Shown here piece after piece: positions 61,768-64,000 of a stretch of 64,000 nt of DNA (position 1 is the stretch's first letter; every line of letters begins with the position of its first letter). The notes under the pieces are model-generated. The model was not told where the DNA came from and did not search any database. It saw only the letters and a list, made by a program, of their open reading frames with translations. Source of the DNA: Halorubrum sp. JWXQ-INN 858 (GTDB lineage: Archaea > Halobacteriota > Halobacteria > Halobacteriales > Haloferacaceae); contig NZ_WUAX01000009.1 in assembly GCF_009806985.1 (NCBI RefSeq), positions 124,001-188,000 on the forward strand, given 5' to 3'. A program made the position numbers and the translations under genes.

Positions 61768-63249
61768 ATGAACGACACAGCCAAATACCTGATCCACGCG
61801 ACGATCGCCGCCGACGGCGTCGTCGAGCGGAGCGACGTCGTGGGGGCCGTCTTCGGACAGACCGAGGGGCTCCTCGGCGAGGAGCTCGACCTCCGGGACC
61901 TCCAGGACTCCTCGAAGGTCGGTCGGATCGACGTCGCCGTCGAGTCCGAGAACGGACAGTCCTTCGGCGAGGTGACGGTCGCCTCGAGCCTCGACAAAGT
62001 CGAGACGGCGATCCTCGGGGCCTCACTGGAGACGATCGACCGGATCGGCCCCTGTCACGCCTCCGTCGAGGTGACGAGCATCGAGGACGTCCGCGCCGCG
62101 AAGCGGCGCGAGGTCGTCGAGCGCGCGAAGGAACTCCTGGCCGACGGTTTCGAGGAGACGAGCCTCGCGAGCACGGACGTGTTAGAGGAGGTCCGCGATG
62201 CCGCCCGCGTCGAAGGGATCGCCGACTACGAGGGGCTCCCCGCCGGGCCACGCGTCGGCGACTCCGACGCCGTCATCGTCGTCGAGGGGCGCGCCGACGT
62301 GCTCACGCTGCTCGAGTGCGGCATCAAGAACGCCGTCGCGGTCGAGGGGACGAACGTCCCCGACGCGGTCGCGGACCTGACGGAGGAGCGGACCGTGACC
62401 GCGTTCCTCGACGGCGACCGGGGCGGAGAGCTGATCCTCCGGGAGCTCGCGCAGGTGGGTGACGTCGACTACGTCGCCTTCGCGCCCGCCGGCGAGTCCG
62501 TCGAGGACCTCGACCGGGGTGCGGTGTTCGAAGCGCTGCGCGCGAAGGTCCCGTACGAGACGCTCGCCGACGAGTCGAACCTCCGCGAGGCCGCCGACGG
62601 CGCCCGGACGTCAGCGTCGACCACGACCCCGACGGCCACCGCCGGCGTCGGCACGGACCGGGACGGCGGGGGTGGCCGACGCGCCGACGGCCGGAACGGG
62701 ACGGGCGGGTCCGACGGGGACGACGACCGCTCGGGGACGGAGGCGGACGCTGAAGCTGACGAAGCCGGAGAGGCGAACCCGGAACCGACCGGAGACGACG
62801 CGGATAACGCTGCGGACGGAACTGACGCCGCGGACGGAACCGACGCCGCGGACGGCACGGACGACACCGACAACGTGAACGTCGAAGACGATGCGGACGA
62901 TGCGGACGACGCGGACGACGCGGACGACGCGGACGACGAACCACGATCGCTCGAGGAGCACGTTCAGGAGGTGATCGACGCGGGAAGCGGGCGCGCACGC
63001 TTGCTCGAAGCCGATCTCAGCGTTCGGTCGGAGGTCGACGCCGACGGGACGTTCGACGCGGTCGCCGACGCGGAGGACCCGCCCCACACCGTCGTCGTCG
63101 ACGGGTCGATCGACCAGCGACTGCTGGACGTGGCCGCACAGCGCGGCGTGAGCGAAGTGTTCGGCCGCGGCGTCGGGGAGTTCGTGAAACGACCCATCGG
63201 AACGCGCGTCCGGACCGTCGGCGACCTCCGGGCGAACGCCGAGGCCTGA
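61768..63249 (+). CDS. dnaG: Archaeal DnaG primase
   Basis: A 493-residue archaeal DnaG. The protein has RNA-primer synthesis activity and is also associated with the exosome in several archaea, where it confers poly(A) preference. The N-terminal domain starts MNDTAKYLIHATIAADGVVE, a conserved opening. The TOPRIM domain (about 165-265) carries VIVVEGRADVLTLLECGIKN (catalytic Glu) and TVTAFLDGDRGGELILREL (D-x-D). A long acidic, repetitive linker (about 285-395) with DAADGT and DDA runs precedes the C-terminal domain LEEHVQEVIDAGSGRARLLE. TATA-like AGTATATAAAC (61721-61731) is placed upstream of the ATG. Confidence 0.95.
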   Translation: MNDTAKYLIHATIAADGVVERSDVVGAVFGQTEGLLGEELDLRDLQDSSKVGRIDVAVESENGQSFGEVTVASSLDKVETAILGASLETIDRIGPCHASVEVTSIEDVRAAKRREVVERAKELLADGFEETSLASTDVLEEVRDAARVEGIADYEGLPAGPRVGDSDAVIVVEGRADVLTLLECGIKNAVAVEGTNVPDAVADLTEERTVTAFLDGDRGGELILRELAQVGDVDYVAFAPAGESVEDLDRGAVFEALRAKVPYETLADESNLREAADGARTSASTTTPTATAGVGTDRDGGGGRRADGRNGTGGSDGDDDRSGTEADAEADEAGEANPEPTGDDADNAADGTDAADGTDAADGTDDTDNVNVEDDADDADDADDADDADDEPRSLEEHVQEVIDAGSGRARLLEADLSVRSEVDADGTFDAVADAEDPPHTVVVDGSIDQRLLDVAAQRGVSEVFGRGVGEFVKRPIGTRVRTVGDLRANAEA

Positions 63250-63338
63250 GCCCGTCGCCGGGCCGGCCGACCGACGGCCCGCTCGTTCATCCCTTTCCCG
63301 CCGTTCACCTCTCTCCCGCTCCTTCGCGACCCGTTTTC

Positions 63339-64000
63339 TCACACCAACCCGGCCACGGCGAGGAGCGCGAACAACAGGTCGCCGTAGACGAGCGCGAGGA
63401 CGAGCCCGAAGAACATCGGGACCACGAACGGCATCCCCGGAGAGACCGACACCAGATCCCGGTGCGTGACGGCGGCGAGCCCCCCGCGAAGGGTGTCGGG
63501 ATCCGTCCCGTACGCGGTGCCGTCGATTTCCGCGAGGAACCGTTCGGCGGCCCACGGGTCGTCGTGGGCGTGAGCGCTCCCCCCCGAATCGGCATCGCCC
63601 TCGGCGCCGTCCTCGTCCCGGCCCCGGTCCCCGACCGCGGCTTCGTCGCGAGAGTCCTCGCCGTCCGCGACGACTTCGCCGCCGTCGGTCGCGGGCCCGA
63701 CGTGAGTCCCCCCGTCGGTCGGGTCGAACGTCTCGCCAACGCTCTCCGGGTCGGCGAAGCGTTCCGGGTCCGATCGGAGCTCCGCGAGGGTGAGCCCCCG
63801 CCAGCGGAGGTACATGCGGAGCGCGTCCAGGTCGAGCCCGTGCCGCGTCGTTCCGTCTGCATCCTCGAACAGCCGTCCGTGTCGCTCGGGCAGCGACTCG
63901 GTCGCCACCGGGCGCGCGAAGAACATCGTCGCGGACCGCTCGCCGGCCGCGAGGTTGACGGCGGCGAGCCCGAGCGGGTACGCCAGCCCGATGAGCACCG
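63339..64000 (-). CDS. pibD: Prepilin peptidase (PibD/A24 family), 5' part beyond window
   Basis: The C-terminal 219 residues or so of a membrane protein that continues past the right edge. The final part (VSPGMPFVVPMFFGLVLALVYGDLLFALLAVAG) matches the last helices of haloarchaeal PibD, the aspartic peptidase that processes pilins and archaellins. A long acidic cytoplasmic insert (about 90 residues; GGEVVADGEDSRDEAAVGD) precedes it. The catalytic GxGD-type and first Asp motifs would lie outside the window, so identity rests on the C terminus only. The type IV pilin at 33.3 kb is a plausible substrate. Confidence 0.75.
   Translation of the reverse strand, partial: VLIGLAYPLGLAAVNLAAGERSATMFFARPVATESLPERHGRLFEDADGTTRHGLDLDALRMYLRWRGLTLAELRSDPERFADPESVGETFDPTDGGTHVGPATDGGEVVADGEDSRDEAAVGDRGRDEDGAEGDADSGGSAHAHDDPWAAERFLAEIDGTAYGTDPDTLRGGLAAVTHRDLVSVSPGMPFVVPMFFGLVLALVYGDLLFALLAVAGLV

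Overview
The window is chromosomal DNA of a high-GC, salt-in haloarchaeon, most like Halorubrum or a close relative. The evidence is archaeal information-processing genes (ribosomal protein L21e, RNA polymerase subunit Rpo4/F, KsgA, a non-discriminating GluRS with an archaeal KMSKS variant, DnaG primase, Lhr helicase), a bacterioruberin operon, MptA-type GTP cyclohydrolase, type IV pilin and prepilin peptidase genes, very acidic proteins, and many leaderless genes with a TATA box 25-30 bp before the start codon. I see no rRNA, CRISPR array, intact insertion sequence or prophage. One tRNA gene, tRNA-Ile(GAU), is present.

Layout. 1-3.9 kb: a leftward operon L21e - rpoF - DUF655 - ksgA - mscS - HemK2-like methyltransferase, with 1-nt gaps or 4-nt overlaps at most junctions. 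4.1-6.4 kb: mptA and a four-CBS protein with a ribosome-hibernation-like C-terminal domain. 6.5-16.6 kb: a TrmB-family regulator with a palindrome behind its promoter, a DUF255 thioredoxin-fold protein, a TMEM175-like channel, an L-asparaginase-family enzyme, a Tat lipoprotein, UspA, a class III aminotransferase, a PadR regulator with a candidate operator, and small proteins. 17-23.2 kb: B12-dependent ribonucleotide reductase, a methyltransferase, a ferredoxin and gltX. 23.5-27.3 kb: a small membrane protein and the crtD-lyeJ-cruF carotenoid operon with overlapping start and stop codons.

27.4-37.2 kb: an SDR enzyme, a PurD-like ATP-grasp enzyme, katG preceded by a small overlapping ORF, a J-domain/2Fe-2S ferredoxin fusion, a type IV pilin, an MFS transporter, a REC-PAS-histidine kinase of lower GC, a likely transposon remnant, and tRNA-Ile. 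37.3-49.1 kb: FxsA, DUF1405, an enolase-superfamily enzyme, EngB, DUF4013 and DUF1328 membrane proteins, RdgB, a PIN-like protein, a MOT1-type transporter, purS-purQ facing a PurU-like gene, and a LarA-type racemase. 49.2-64 kb: Lhr helicase, a cytidylate-kinase-like protein whose P-loop lysine is alanine, a UbiA-family enzyme, a 7TM histidine kinase, a BCCT betaine-type transporter, an isochorismatase/YqcI pair, a repeat-rich intergenic region with a perfect 28-bp palindrome, a sodium:solute symporter with its DUF3311 partner, dnaG, and the end of a prepilin peptidase gene.

Most genes are housekeeping. The parts that best repay a second look are the CBS-hibernation fusion, the degenerate kinase, the katG leader ORF, the 59.2-59.7 kb palindrome and repeat region, the candidate operators beside the TrmB and PadR genes, and the low-GC segment next to tRNA-Ile. 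Short tandem repeats recur between genes and, in multiples of three bases, inside them.
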